Shown here piece by piece: positions 35,401-48,043 of a stretch of 64,000 nucleotides of DNA (position 1 is the stretch's first letter; every line of letters starts with the position of its first letter). The position numbers and the translations under genes were made by a program. The DNA is taken from NCBI GenBank assembly GCA_035041965.1, contig JAPYMA010001144.1, positions 42,389-106,388 on the forward strand, read 5' to 3'. Origin of the DNA: Anisakis pegreffii (Eukaryota; Nematoda; Chromadorea; Rhabditida; Anisakidae). The notes beneath the pieces were generated by a model. That model saw nothing but the letters and a program-made list of their open reading frames with translations, was not told where the DNA came from and searched no databases.

Positions 35401-36148
35401 GCTTCGAAGAATTAACTCCAATATTTGACTGTTCAATAAGTCCTTGAAGATATCAACTGAAAATTTAAGAAATAATGATAAATTCGCTGAAGCAAAACCA
35501 ACCAAAAGACTGTATGATGAGGAAGATGAAACCGGCAGTGAACCATTTCCACTGAGCCTTACAGTACTTAAGCAATGCAATGGCATGATCGAATGTGCTT
35601 TGACGTGATGAATCAGAAAGAGTTTGTTGAGCACTAGTATCATCACCAGTCACAGACCTATCGCTAGGATACTCCATGAGAGCGGCGTAGTGCCATGATG
35701 CACTTGACATGAGCACCAGCTGCCATACGGCCAACAGTAGAACAGTGGCAGTTATGTTCCATAAAACCGATAGCCATGGACCAGCACAATACAGAATCGC
35801 TGATGCATGCTCAGAGAACGCTAACAGTTTTATAATCGAGAATGCCCACGAAAACAAGCTGAACGGTAAGAGCACTAATATGAGTTTCTTCAGTTGGCTA
35901 TCATCAAGAACAATCTTTACGAGAACAGCCACTGCGAGAATAAACAGTCGTAGGTTTGTGATTACTAGAAAGTCGATAGGTGTTTCCGTAAAGCTATACC
36001 CGTCAAGAAGTAGAAGATACTTGAAAATTAGAGAAATATCGAAGCCTCTCTTAGAGCAATTATACAGCGCAAGAGGCAAAATGCTAAAGCTGACATCCAG
36101 GAATAAATATGCGAATACGAAAGTTAATGCGTGCCAACGCCGCATCAC
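32474..36148 (-). CDS. ABC half-transporter, ABCB9/TAPL type (HAF-4/HAF-9-like)
   Basis: ATP-driven peptide exporter of lysosomes or related granules in this family; works as a dimer. Exons: 35503-36148, 35216-35330, 34919-35049, 34556-34761, 34079-34337, 33922-33989, 33581-33766, 33252-33425, 32960-33152, 32673-32899, 32474-32593; all phases agree, giving 774 residues, as in TAPL. Exon 1 (residues 1-215) is the extra N-terminal TMD0 with several membrane helices and a Ser-rich loop ([20 protein letters not shown]). The core domain starts [20 protein letters not shown] and contains [20 protein letters not shown]: Walker [11 protein letters not shown]-loop ALVAQEPIL, signature [15 protein letters not shown], Walker [15 protein letters not shown]-loop IAHRLST. 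All catalytic motifs are intact. Two adjacent Met codons start the protein; the first is used here. HAF-4 and HAF-9 cannot be separated by eye. Confidence 0.92.
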
Positions 36149-37427
36149 TGCTGATCAACCCTGCTCGAGCTGATCGATGAATGCTGCAAGATATTTATCG
36201 TTCACTTGAATCACTCACTGTCACGTTGATGAGTCATCAACACTGATAAAGTGAGTCACATCACCTTTTGGAAGAACACTTAATCATATTCACTCATGTA
36301 TATGATTTTTTAAAGTTTGAATATTATCAAACGATAACGCTTTTTAAAGTAGACAATGCTGAAATTAAGTGTTGACAAAGGATAAGCAGTGAAACAATCT
36401 AATTTGAATTTGAAGTAATAGAGAAGCTAACACCTAGAGAAGGAGTGAACTTCTTCGAAATCTCGAGAATACGCTTTACGCATGAGTGAGCGCTGACGCT
36501 GGTTAAAGCCACATTAGAATGCATCGGACAACTAGTCAGTGTCGCTGATCTATTATTTTTTTCGATGCTTTCAAGCGCAAAACGGTTGTGGCTTTAACTT
36601 GGCAAAAAGGTTGGCTTACTCTTCTCATAAATTTCACATTCAGCAAAAAGTGTTATGCATTCCGAATTTGTTTATTACCGAATAATCCACCTGATAAGCA
36701 GTAACCATGCATATGAGTGATCATCGCAACATCGATATGCCATTGTCCCAAATAGACACTGGATGTTGGTGACACTGGTGATCTTACTTATTTTAACGTT
36801 GAACAGCACAGGGAACGAAATGATGCGCTTATTACAGAATAATATTGATAATATCATCGTGAATAACTGATACTCGTGTTTTTGGCATCTCACTTAACTG
36901 CTGTACCTTTCAAACGTGATCAAATGAGAAAGAGTTGAATAAAGTGAATAATCACTCTGTGAAAAAAAAATTACGAAAAAAGTAAACGACGTGGCCAAAG
37001 AGGCAAGCAAACGAACACATTCACGTATTTTCAAATCACGTTTGGATTCTTTTCTGCTGATAGTATTATCACCGTTATACAACCGTTGTAGCACTTTACC
37101 CAGTGAACAGAAAAAACGATCGTGCATTCACATACCGCTTTGCCGAAACTCTCTGAGATGGGCTCATTTCATTAAGATTGCCACTCAGCAGATTTAAATG
37201 TAGTTTGAACGCTCGCATTTGCAACCGCCTTAAAACTACTGCTTGCTTGGCGCGGCGCATTTTGCGTTGGTCACAATATATTGACTAACTTAAAAAAAAT
37301 TTTTTTTTCGAATATGCAACATTTCCAATACCCTGTCAAGTGAATGCTTCGTCTTTGTTTGAAATCTGAATCTATTACCGCGGTGAATGAAAAGAATTGT
37401 TGAGGTGCTTTCGAATTTCAGTGTAAA
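36149..37427. other. Divergent promoter region between the ABC gene (-) and NDK gene (+)
   Basis: 1279 bp separate the two start codons. It must hold 5' UTRs and promoters of both genes. No core promoter element or other gene could be identified. The minus-strand frame at 36894-37127 looks non-coding. Confidence 0.5.
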
Positions 37428-40400
37428 ATGGCATCTTCTTCGTTGACGTTTGCAATGATTAAGCCAGAAGCAGTTGCGTTTCCCTACATTGCAAAGGTTT
37501 GCTGTTTCAGTCTCACTTCGATCGTCTCCTACTTTAGGTGTGCACAATTCAAGAACCTTTGTCATGATCTAGTTTCGAGGCCTAAGCCTTAATCGAGCGA
37601 ATGAAGCTGAGTTTCGGTGAGGTACATTTTACAGGTTGACTCAAAATTGTTGTTGCTAACAGTCAAAAAGATCGCTCGTTGTCGATTCATCTTTGCATTG
37701 CTTTATACCACTTGAACAGCACCATTCCGAAACGATGCTTATTCGATGTTATAGCTGTAGAACAGTGCTTCTTTCATGTTAGTTTTCAGAAAATCAATTT
37801 TTTAAACAATTCATTTTGAATGAGCATCAATTCTGCAAGCATTTAGTTTTATTATAAGACCACAAATAATGAAAAGGGTGTAACATAATGAATGAGTTCA
37901 TGGTGAACGATTTTCTTGCATTCAGTTGTTCAGTGATCAGTCAGTTAAAAATACCGTTAACTGTACAATGAAGTCGCCCATACATTTTATTCGATGACTG
38001 TAATGAAAAACAAGAAGCACTTCAAACGAATATCCTTAACTCCGTATCATCAATTTTTGAATTTGCTGAGTGCCATTTCAGTTTAATTTGATACGCATGT
38101 TTAAAACAATTAGTGCATTGTGCAACGTAATGCTAACTATAAATTTATGAGGACAGATGCGAAAACGCTACATGGATTGCTGACTAGTTATAAAGCACGT
38201 ACTCATAATGAAATAAGCTTATTGAAGCGAGAGTTTAGTCAGGAGATGGATTGCTGACTAGCAGCATGGTTTAATGCCACCGTCTTATAGGCGCATCCTA
38301 TCTCAATTACTTCTTTTATACTTTTCAAAACGTTTTATCTATTTATTCATTTATGTATGCGTGAGTGAAAAACATAATAAGCATTTATATCAGTGGTTTC
38401 TGATTGCCGACCCTGCTCGCAGGAAGTTAGTTTGGAGCTTATTTCGGATTTGATTAAGAATGTTAGGTCCAAACTAGTGTTCGTCGGGAAACGGGGTCCC
38501 CTTCGGGGACCCCGGCGGCGAACGCGGGGAGCGCTCCCCCCCGCGCAATTTGCTCCCCGACTTTTTTGCGGGGACCCGCCTCCGTCCAATTTACTCCCCG
38601 CGGGGACCCCCTCGCGCAATTTGCTCCCCGACTTTTTCGCGGGGACACCCCTCGTCCAATTTCGCTCCCCGACGGGGAGGACGGGGAGTGCGAACCTTCC
38701 CGAATATCGCGAACATTTAACTGAAAATGGTGAAAGACAGCCGCAACACTTTCAATATTGTCTTGTTTTTTGTTTTGAAATGTGAGTATAAGGTGCACTT
38801 GAAAGAGAACTACTTAAAAAAGAAGAAAAATCTTTAAAAAATTGAAATTTTGTTTAAAAAATTGAGCTGAAATGCTCCCCGTCCTCCCCGTCGGGGAACA
38901 CGGGGAGCGGTCATTCCCCGACGGGGTCCCCCCGCGCAATTTTCTCCCCGACTTTTTCGCGGGTACCCACCCGTCCAATTTACTCCCCGCGGGGACCCCC
39001 CGTGCAAAAAATTGCTCCCCGACGAACACTAGTCCAAACATTAATGGATTTTAAAGATTTATTATTATTTTTTGAGAGTTCTCAAATCTCGATTTGTCAG
39101 TCGTATATATCCTCTATTCATCTGATTAATTCATTCGTCTGTTTGCAATATTAACGTTCATCTGAATACCGAATTTGTTCCATCGAAACATCTCACGTCA
39201 TTGAATGTTTATTCGACGGTAGTGCTAGCGACGTCTCTTGTCATTTGTATTTGTTAGCAGTTCATGTAATTTGTGCCAGCCATCGTTCTTAACAGCAGAT
39301 GCCCTAAAAAACAAGAGTTAAGAAAGGTCGGTTAGTCAACCTTTGAAAATACGACTACTACTCCCATATTCATCTTCTTTTCGGCCGACCACATCATGAT
39401 ATTACGTCGGCTGAAGCCAAGATTTTTGTATATTTCACAAGTTCGACTGCAGTGGGATGCTGTAGCATTGCAGTGGAATCACTATAGTAACAGTGTAGCA
39501 GCAGCACTGATGTTGTTGTTTTAGACGATTTTTGAGCGAATCCTGAGGAGTAATCTTGAAGTGGTTGGTGCGAAACGTATTCGACTGAACGCGGATGATG
39601 CGAAAAAGTTGTATGCAATCCATCAAGGTAATTGATATTAATTGGTGAGATTCAAGTTGCTCGTAAATATGTTTCCAGTGAGTGTGACGTGATTGAAGCA
39701 TGTCATTTCAGTGCTTTGATCGATGTAAGCTATAAGAGTAGATGCATTTGTATGAGGTATGATTAGCGATTTTATCGCGTTCAGCCATTCAGATAATTTC
39801 TATGATTTGATTTTGCATTAGTGTTGTAATGTGTTTGTTCGGAGGATTCTATGAACAGGAATGTGGTGACTGATTTTTTATTTGTCAAGTGACGAATTAT
39901 TCAGAAAGGTGTTTTAAGAAGCCTTATTTAGGCGTAGTAATGCGTTGTTATATAATCATTATTTCTATTAGCATTATCATATCAATGTTATCATTATGGT
40001 TGTAGTTCGTAATTGTCAGTGAGCAGTAACGAAAATAGATGCATTGGTGGTTGAAGAGACACTAAACGAATGTTTGATTAATGAAAATAAACATTAGTTC
40101 AGCGCCATAACGCCCGGATACAGTAATCAACTAATCAAAATATGCTTATAAGCCACAACCAATGATCACGCTTCATTGCTTTAGCAACAAATCGTTATCT
40201 AACCAGTCGCTTTATACTACCATAATGCATCTATCTCTTTGCATGTCTAACATTACGCATGTACAGTTGAAGCTCGCTTTATGGACACAAATTCAGTGCA
40301 TTCGTAAACCGAAGCTCGACTCTTTATCGTTGTTAATGGAAAATGAATTAATTCGTTCAGTCGATCCAATTCATGCCAATGTCAAGTAGCATAACTTACT

Positions 40401-43400
40401 AGCAGTTTCACTGACATACTATTCCTAGAGTTCAATAGTGAAAATATGATGTTAATTTGAAATCAGAGCGTCTTCTTTGGTTCATTGTAAGAAGGTTTTC
40501 GAGAGATTGTTCCATGGTCAATCTGCAATACTTTTGAGAATTTTCCACGAGAACGTTGTTGTTATTTACTAGTTTCTTATCTCACCGATGGCCCTTCTTG
40601 TGAAACGCAGTCATTGGCCAGTTCCAGCCACAAATTCATCACGAATGAAATGATTTCGTTATAAAAGCCTAAAATATCCTATCACGACTGTAGCACATTT
40701 CTTCCCATTAAAGTAAAACAGCAATACTTTGAGTAACGAAAATCAGAAAGCACATTGCGCCGAAACTCAAAAATGACAGGAACATTTGACGAATGCTGTT
40801 CGATAGGTGGAACATTACTGCAAAGCAGTCAAAATCCTACCATAAATTTTCTCACATGTATGTTACTGCTTGACATCCTGGCGAAAAGTTCGCCAATTTC
40901 AATCGAAAGTGCTTGTCGGACAGAACAAATTTTTGTCGAGAATTTTTTTCGAAAACGGAGCTTCCACTATATCTCATTTATCCAAAACCTTTCTTCTTTT
41001 TTTTAGGATTCCATTCCGGTTGTTTTCAGTCTATTTGTAACCATGTACTTTCATCTTCCATGTTGGCTTATATCTCATCGATTACCAATTATGCAAATAT
41101 TTCAGGGAAGTTCTTCTACGATCGACTCATTCGGCACGTGACCAGGTAAATATATTAAATTCATCGGCCGTGATAATAAAATGAACGAAATGAGCCCTAC
41201 TTATCCTGTCTACATGAGTTCAGTTGTTGTCAATAACTATGATCACTACTGACTACTTGAAAGCCTGTACCTCCTTAACAACTTGATGAAAATTTATTCC
41301 AAATATATCTTATAAGGGAACTGAGAGATGAGAACTCCATTTCTACCTATCCCCATGGTTGACAAGTAAGCGTTGTACCCGGGTTGTCGACTCCTACAAA
41401 CGCAATCGTTCCCTTTCTTCGAGACAACAGGAAGAAAACATTTCTCATGTCAACCCTAATAGATTGTATATGTAGGTATAAAATATCTACTCATATATCG
41501 TATATGCGGTATGTTCATATCTTAATCCAGATAGAAAAGTTCTCATCATTAAATTTTCTTCTTTTCACTCATTAAGATCTTAAAAAAATTTAAAGACTGA
41601 TCCATTTAGTAAGGAACTAGGACTGTTATCGTTACGAGCTTCCAGTAAGTAACAAATCAAGTGCCAATAGCATGAGCGAGAGCATAATAGCAAAGGGGCA
41701 CTCATGCACCCACCCACCCACACACTAATCTTCAAATGTGTTCCATAATTTTACGGGAATACAATAGAAAAACAGTTGTTTGATTTCGATGAGGCATTAT
41801 ATGTTCTTATTTTATGTGATTCATTCATTCATCGAAACACTCAGCGGCCATTCTCCATTCACCAAGACTTATGTATTTGAATGCACAGCAGTAGACAAAT
41901 GAGGTCTGAAACGAAGGAGTGAAGCAAATGACAATTTATTGACTGAATGTTGGAATGCGAATTAAGTGGAAAGGGAGACGCGTCATTGTATAATTACTTG
42001 GAGTTGAAAATGAAATTGAAGTAGCTTTCAGTTTTTAGTGGACTGATATGAATGAACGGTTGGATGAGTGTTGTTATGTCGTGAAGAATAAGAAATTAAG
42101 CAACTGATCGTTGAAAAGGAGATTTGTTTCGAAAGAACAAAGAAATAGACATAAAGAAAGAAGTGTTTTTGAATTGTTGACGGTGAGAAGGTGGAACTGA
42201 GATGTGAGTGGTAGGCAGATGCCGAAGCAATTTTACGGTGGGCGTTTTGATGATGGTATTTTTTGATTTGATGATGTTGGTTTTACACGTCTTTGATTTA
42301 ACAAATGGAATGAAGGAATCAAATAAAATGATCGAGCTTTGATGAGTATATATTATCGTAATTATTGATATTCTCATGTGGAATAAACATGCAAGTAATA
42401 CAACATAAGTCATGAATTGATGAAGAAGCGTGTAATTCGATTAGATATTATTGCTATCATTCATGTCATTTTTATTCTTTCCAGAGATACAACGGCATTC
42501 ATAGCCTTAATGCGTGCAGAAATGCAGAATGAAGAACATCTTTTGATGAATGGATAGATAGATGGATAGATAGATTGATAGATAGATAGATAGGTAGATA
42601 GATAGACAGATAGATAGATAGACAGATGGATAGATATGTATTTTGGATCACTTGTAACGTAATTGGTTTTATTACGCAAACAAAACAATAAGAAAGATTT
42701 CCAACGTAGATTTGGAAAGGCCTTTATGAAATCATTCATTCTCCTTAATCATTTCATTTTAACAAATAATTTGTCATAATTTACTGTTTTTTCGTCTACT
42801 GGTTCAAGATTGAGAACTACTCGTGATCAGAAGCATTAAGAAACTCAATTTGAAGAATTAATTGTCGTTTCTATCCGTTTTTCATCGAGTGAATAAACAC
42901 ACTCTCATCGTGGATGTTTATTTCAGAAAACACACACTTGTAGTTTTCAATCACTTACGTGATTTTCAAATTGGCCGATTCGGACTGAGTATAGCTAATG
43001 ATCCAGTTGAACGAATTTCAATGCATCATCACCAAATTCACTCTATATTTTAATCCATTGAGTATTGATCATCATCAACGATTAATAACATTAATGATGA
43101 ACTTGAAAACAATCGATTCTCTACTTGAAAAATATAATAGGATGATAGTTTCAGTGAATCAGCGAGTTAGTATTGTATTAAAGGCAATCCAGTCAAATGA
43201 TGTATGATGTAGACGATTCATTTCACATCCATCCACTCACAACAACAACAATAATAATAATAATAATAATCACAAGAATAATTACGGTGGTAGAAGTTAA
43301 GTTGAAATGTGTACCTAGATATAATAGGTATGTGTATTGAATGAATGAATGAATCATCAAAATGTAAGTATTCAGATGGAATTGCGCATTATTCATTTGT

Positions 43401-43686
43401 TGTTTGCAGTGGACCGGTGATCGTAATGCAATTACGTTGCCAATTGGGCGGTGATGCAATTGAACGTTGGCGTCTTCTGATGGGAGCGTCTAAGTTTTTG
43501 CGAACGATGCAAGATGTGAAACGAGAATCACTGAGGGCGCAATTCGCCATTTCGGATACGCGTAATCTCGTGCATGGTGCAGATTCGCAACAGAGTGCTC
43601 ACAATGAGATGCAGCTCTTCGAGCCATATCCCCCATTGCTAAATCCATATGAACTCATCGCTTCATCACATCCACTCTTTCCATGA
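37428..43686 (+). CDS. Nucleoside diphosphate kinase, NME6-like, complete
   Basis: Transfers the gamma-phosphate from ATP to nucleoside diphosphates through a phosphohistidine. Exons 37428-37496, 39525-39627, 41106-41145 and 43410-43686 join in phase to 162 residues. Start MASSSLTFAMIKPEAVAFPY contains the family's IKP motif with the active-site Lys. GKFFYDRLIRHVTSGPVIVM is the mid-domain strand. The catalytic loop reads RNLVHGADSQQSAHNEMQLF with His126. HGADS replaces the usual HGSDS. The loop's SAHNEM segment and short C-terminal extension (EPYPPLLNPYELIASSHPLF) fit group II NDKs of the NME6 kind more than the classic 150-residue enzymes. No mitochondrial presequence precedes the start. Large introns of 2.0, 1.5 and 2.3 kb; the first holds a GC-rich mobile element. 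Confidence 0.9.
38473..39033. mobile_element. GC-rich 561-bp non-autonomous element with 16-bp TIRs
   Basis: Begins ACTAGTGTTCGTCGGG and ends with its exact inverted complement; CCAA directly flanks both ends (38469-38472 and 39034-39037), a likely 4-bp target duplication. Both outer thirds are very GC-rich and built from modules such as CGCGCAATTTGCTCCCCGAC and GTCCAATTTACTCCCCGCGG, repeated in the same orientation in the left and right parts, with many GGGGAC/GTCCCC palindromes. The middle, about 38700-38875, is AT-rich. No transposase. It lies in intron 1 of the NDK gene. Pro/Arg-rich frames here are by-products of the repeat. Confidence 0.8.
42550..42639. repeat. GATA tetranucleotide microsatellite
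   Basis: Slightly interrupted GATA/GACA/GATG repeats in the third intron of the NDK gene. Confidence 0.9.
43245..43271. repeat. AAT microsatellite
   Basis: Short AAT run in the last intron of the NDK gene. Confidence 0.8.
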
Positions 43687-46600
43687 CAATACAAAAAATT
43701 GCATCCAATTGATATCCTCAAAGCTGACGCATATTTAAAAATATCTCTCTTCCTCTTAATTCATATCAGCCATTCTTTATGATCTTTTTCATTGTCTTTC
43801 CTTATTCTTACCGTCCAGCAATCCAACTAGACATTTATTTGTGTGTTAATTGAATTCAATTCAGACAAATAATTAATTCCAACATGTAGTTTATCCTCTC
43901 ATCTTTCATCGTATCATGTTCATGACAGAGTACAAAAGCAGTTATGAAGTCAGACACATTTGTACATTTAAATCTTTTATAATCCGGTTGCAATTTGATA
44001 AAACTGTTTATGAAACAATCGTTGTGATCATCACAAAGCATTTCTATCGGTATTCTTCATAAACCACTTACAGCTTGGTACACACATACATCTGCAATGT
44101 ACGTTTTTACCTGTATGCATGCGAGTTAGGTTCACTTAATCTTGCAACATGATAAATTTTACCTTATGAAGGAATCAAATCCTTAGTTGATTTACAAAAA
44201 TCTGTAAGTATGGTTTGTTAAAAGATGAGCGTTAAGCATTTAAGCAGCATACAAGTATATATTCGTCCAAAATCTAAAATCTCTGCGCTCATCAGTTATT
44301 TTTTTATTTTCGTAGTCCCTCAATTGGGGGAGAAGTGGATGGATCGAAGGATGGACGGATAGATGGATGAATGATTCGCTCGTTCAAGTACAGTATTTGA
44401 AGTGGTGATGCACGCAATAATATGCATTCGTGTTTCATCATTTCATAACCATAACAGTAATCATACCATGACACATTTACCGTTTAACTATAAATGTTTT
44501 GCACTTACTATCACAAATTCGATTTAATGTAACTACCACGAAATCAACTTTGAAACGATGCTATCTACACTAAACGACTGCTCTTTGATATGAGTGTATC
44601 GTATACACAAATGTTTTCACAAAGTAAACATCAGATAGCAATGCTTTAGCATGATATATTCATGTGTGGTGTGATTTGATTGTTGTTTTGTGAATGAATA
44701 CCGTAATGAAATGATACACACTCAGTTCAGTTTAAACCGTGCTTTGACAATTGTTTTGTTATCTTGTGCTGGTTGATTAAGTGAAAGAGCAAATGCTTCA
44801 GACACTACTTCAAGGAATGAAAAGGACAACTAATCAGAAAATGTTGTTGTTTGGATGCGTCCATCAACGCGAGCTGGTTGCATAATCATCATCATCATTT
44901 TATTTTGAACTTGGACGATGAGGCAAGCTGTTCGAACATGACCATTATCTGAATAATTGTTGAACGAACAATGCGATACGATACGTTATTAACCTGACCC
45001 AAATACTACAAACTACTGAATACCCCAATACTACTTTTAATGGCAAATATCGTAATCCTCTCCCTCCGTTCAAGTCATAGCACAAGCATCAAACAAAGTG
45101 TGACGGACAGAGGATGATGGGTGTGGAAGTTTTGTTATTATTGATTCGAAGGCGATTTGCATGATGTATTGAAATCAAATGAATTGCAGAGTGGAGGAAG
45201 GCATGATTCGTTGATTGTTCTGTGCAAGAAATCGAACTGTTTGAAACTACTGAAAGAAATTGTGAGTGTAATAAAAGCGATCGTTTCATTTCGTATATAC
45301 ACATGCATATAATAAAGATGTATAAGTTGAGTTGACAGAGTACTGAGATGTCGTAAAATAATGGTGTAAATTCAGTATAATTGTAGTTTAAAATGAATGC
45401 ATGATGAGAAAACGTTTAATTTGAATGATGTAATAAAGGATGGGATGCTCTGTTGTTGAAATAATGGTAAGGTGTGTATTTGGTTGTGCTTTTTCATACA
45501 AATAGTACTTAATAACAATTATTAGTATAACTGTGATATATTCTGTCAACGACAACGATCTCAATCCATTATTACCAGGTGGTATACCGTGTGGTAAAGT
45601 TTTAAAAGTCTAGAGAGGATATAATGGAATTTTGGAGAGGTACACAATTACGACTGACAAGCATTCGATGAACAGCAACGAATGAAATTAATAGCTGAGT
45701 TGTGAGGATAACACTAATGATGTCAAATGATTTCAAGAATAAATAACGGAACAAGTAAATAAGTAAAGTTCGATGACAATCATCCAATATTCATCGCACA
45801 ATTAATCATTGTTGATTCAGATCACTTCAGTTCTGTCCATCCAATTGTTTCTATAATCCATCTCTCGCTTCACTCATTTATTCATTATCTATCAGCTCCA
45901 TAATAAGAACTACCGACTCTGCTTCATTTCTTTTCGTTTCCGTTTTCGAATTCAAACTCTTCTTTATATGTTTGTGTAATACTTGTCTTGTTTTTCTTCA
46001 TTCTGATTCTAATCACCACCAATCAGTTTTGCTCATTCTTCTTCATTTTTATTCTTCTTCGTCTATCTTTTATTAATAACAATAATAATATTTAAATGTC
46101 ATTGTTATACAAACCTCTGAATGATGCTTGAGCGAACGAACGAATCAATCGACAATATATCAAACAACAAAAATGAAATGGTATCGAATCAACGCTGAAA
46201 TCGAAACGATTTCAAATAAAATGCAGTTCGAACGATCGATGAAAGAATAACATCGTCCCGATCCCCTATCCTACCCCGTCCTCGTTTCGTCTCCGTTCCT
46301 TCCTTTATCTCATCCATCTATCTCAGTTCACTCTTTCTTTTGACTCCAATTCCGTTTCAACTCAAATCAAACTTGTGATTACTGCAAGTTCCGTTCATCA
46401 TTATCATCGTTACCATCTTCATCAATTAATGCGGTGTTCCTTTTTCCCTCCACTTCTATCAAATATCGATTCAATAGCACCAACTTATAGTTTTGTTCAT
46501 TAAATGAATGCGCAGCAGATTTCTTTCAACATCTTATTTCATTTCACAGTCCAAAAATTAATTTCTCTTGTTGACTGTTCCTTCGTTGATTTGTTGATCT

Positions 46601-48043
46601 TCTCTCTTTCTCTCCCTCTTAGTTTTGAAATATTATCATCTATCAATGCATCTGACCATCATATCAGAGAGCCGACATCCTATCACTACCTGTACATACA
46701 TTCCCTTCATTCGCATGCATGATCATTATCGAACCGATTTCGATTCGATTCATTCGAATTCAATTCAGTCGAGTAACCAACCACTGTAGTCTGTCAGTTT
46801 TCGCATCACATCCAATCCTATCTCACTTACGGTATTTCGCTGTCTAAATCCAAATCCGTTTCATCAACTTCAGTTGTCCTATCTAAATCGGCCACCCATA
46901 TTCAATGTGATCATCACCGTCGGCAAATACATCGAATAAAGTAGTAATAACAATAACAATAATAATCTATACCTATACATGCATTTAATAAAATGTATAC
47001 AAACAAATTTGAACACATCCGTGCGCATGTGTATCGAACGAACACATAACAATTAACGATTCATTCATTCACAAATATTGCATTCCACATCAAAACTGAA
47101 TCATTCAATTCTTCTCAACGATCGTTAACTGAAATCGTCAAGCATTCGTTCCCCTTTTAAATCTCTCTTTAAATACCTCCGATATCCATTATTGTCATGA
47201 ACATGCTCACCTTTCAATAATAAATAGACGGACGAACTGTATTACACAAATGCAATGCCATGCAACGCAGTGAGTAAATCCCCTGTAATTGATCTGTGAA
47301 TAGCAGAACTGAGATACAACCTTCATAAAATATTTGCATTATTCAATATTATTTATGTACAAATATATATCGATTTGATTGATATCAATTTAAATAATAT
47401 TCTCCTCCTCAGCAAATTACAAATAAACAAACACACACTGATTATTTCACAATACATATCAAATATCATAATAATCATGATAATAATAATAATACAAATG
47501 AAGTTTATGATGAGGCGCACGCACGTGCAGAATTCGGCGCAAAATAAATGCGCTCTAAATGCTGCGAAAATGAGAACATTGTGGCGATAAACTGAAAGAC
47601 TTTGCTAAATTATGGGGATGGAAGGAAAGAAGGCAATGGAATTTGGAGTTAATTGGGAAGGGTGAACGAAGGAAGACAGCGAGAATATGAGGAAAGGACA
47701 AGTACGATCATACCCTGACAATAATACGTCAACGCTAGTTTCCATGAAAATTAATCATATAACTAAACATATTCTAGTTGCACTCTCCTATGAATATATA
47801 TCACTGAAATGAACTAGTAAATAACCTTTAATAACAAATACAAACGAAAAAAAAATTACAGCTTGAATATTGAATGATGGCGGTATAATTAAGTATGAAG
47901 GTTAAACTATAACTGAAAATGAGAATAATAGATAATGAAGAGATTGAATGACAGGGGAGGTAAGTATGATTGTTTGGGGACACAGATGATAAGTACGTAC
48001 TGTAAATAAATAAAGACTGATCAGAGAAACAAATGTGATGATG
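43687..48043. other. Convergent intergenic region between NDK and Grainyhead genes
   Basis: 4.36 kb with no recognised gene. Composition shifts: 45850-46900 is pyrimidine-rich on the plus strand (many TTC/TCT/CCT runs). 3' UTRs of both neighbours must lie at the edges. Confidence 0.5.

Noticed and set aside
35709..36173. 154-residue plus-strand frame
   Set aside because: Antisense of the well-supported TMD0 exon of the ABC transporter.
38347..39054. Pro/Arg/Gly-rich proteins on both strands
   Set aside because: The frames come from the repeated GC-rich modules of the TIR element and share no family features.
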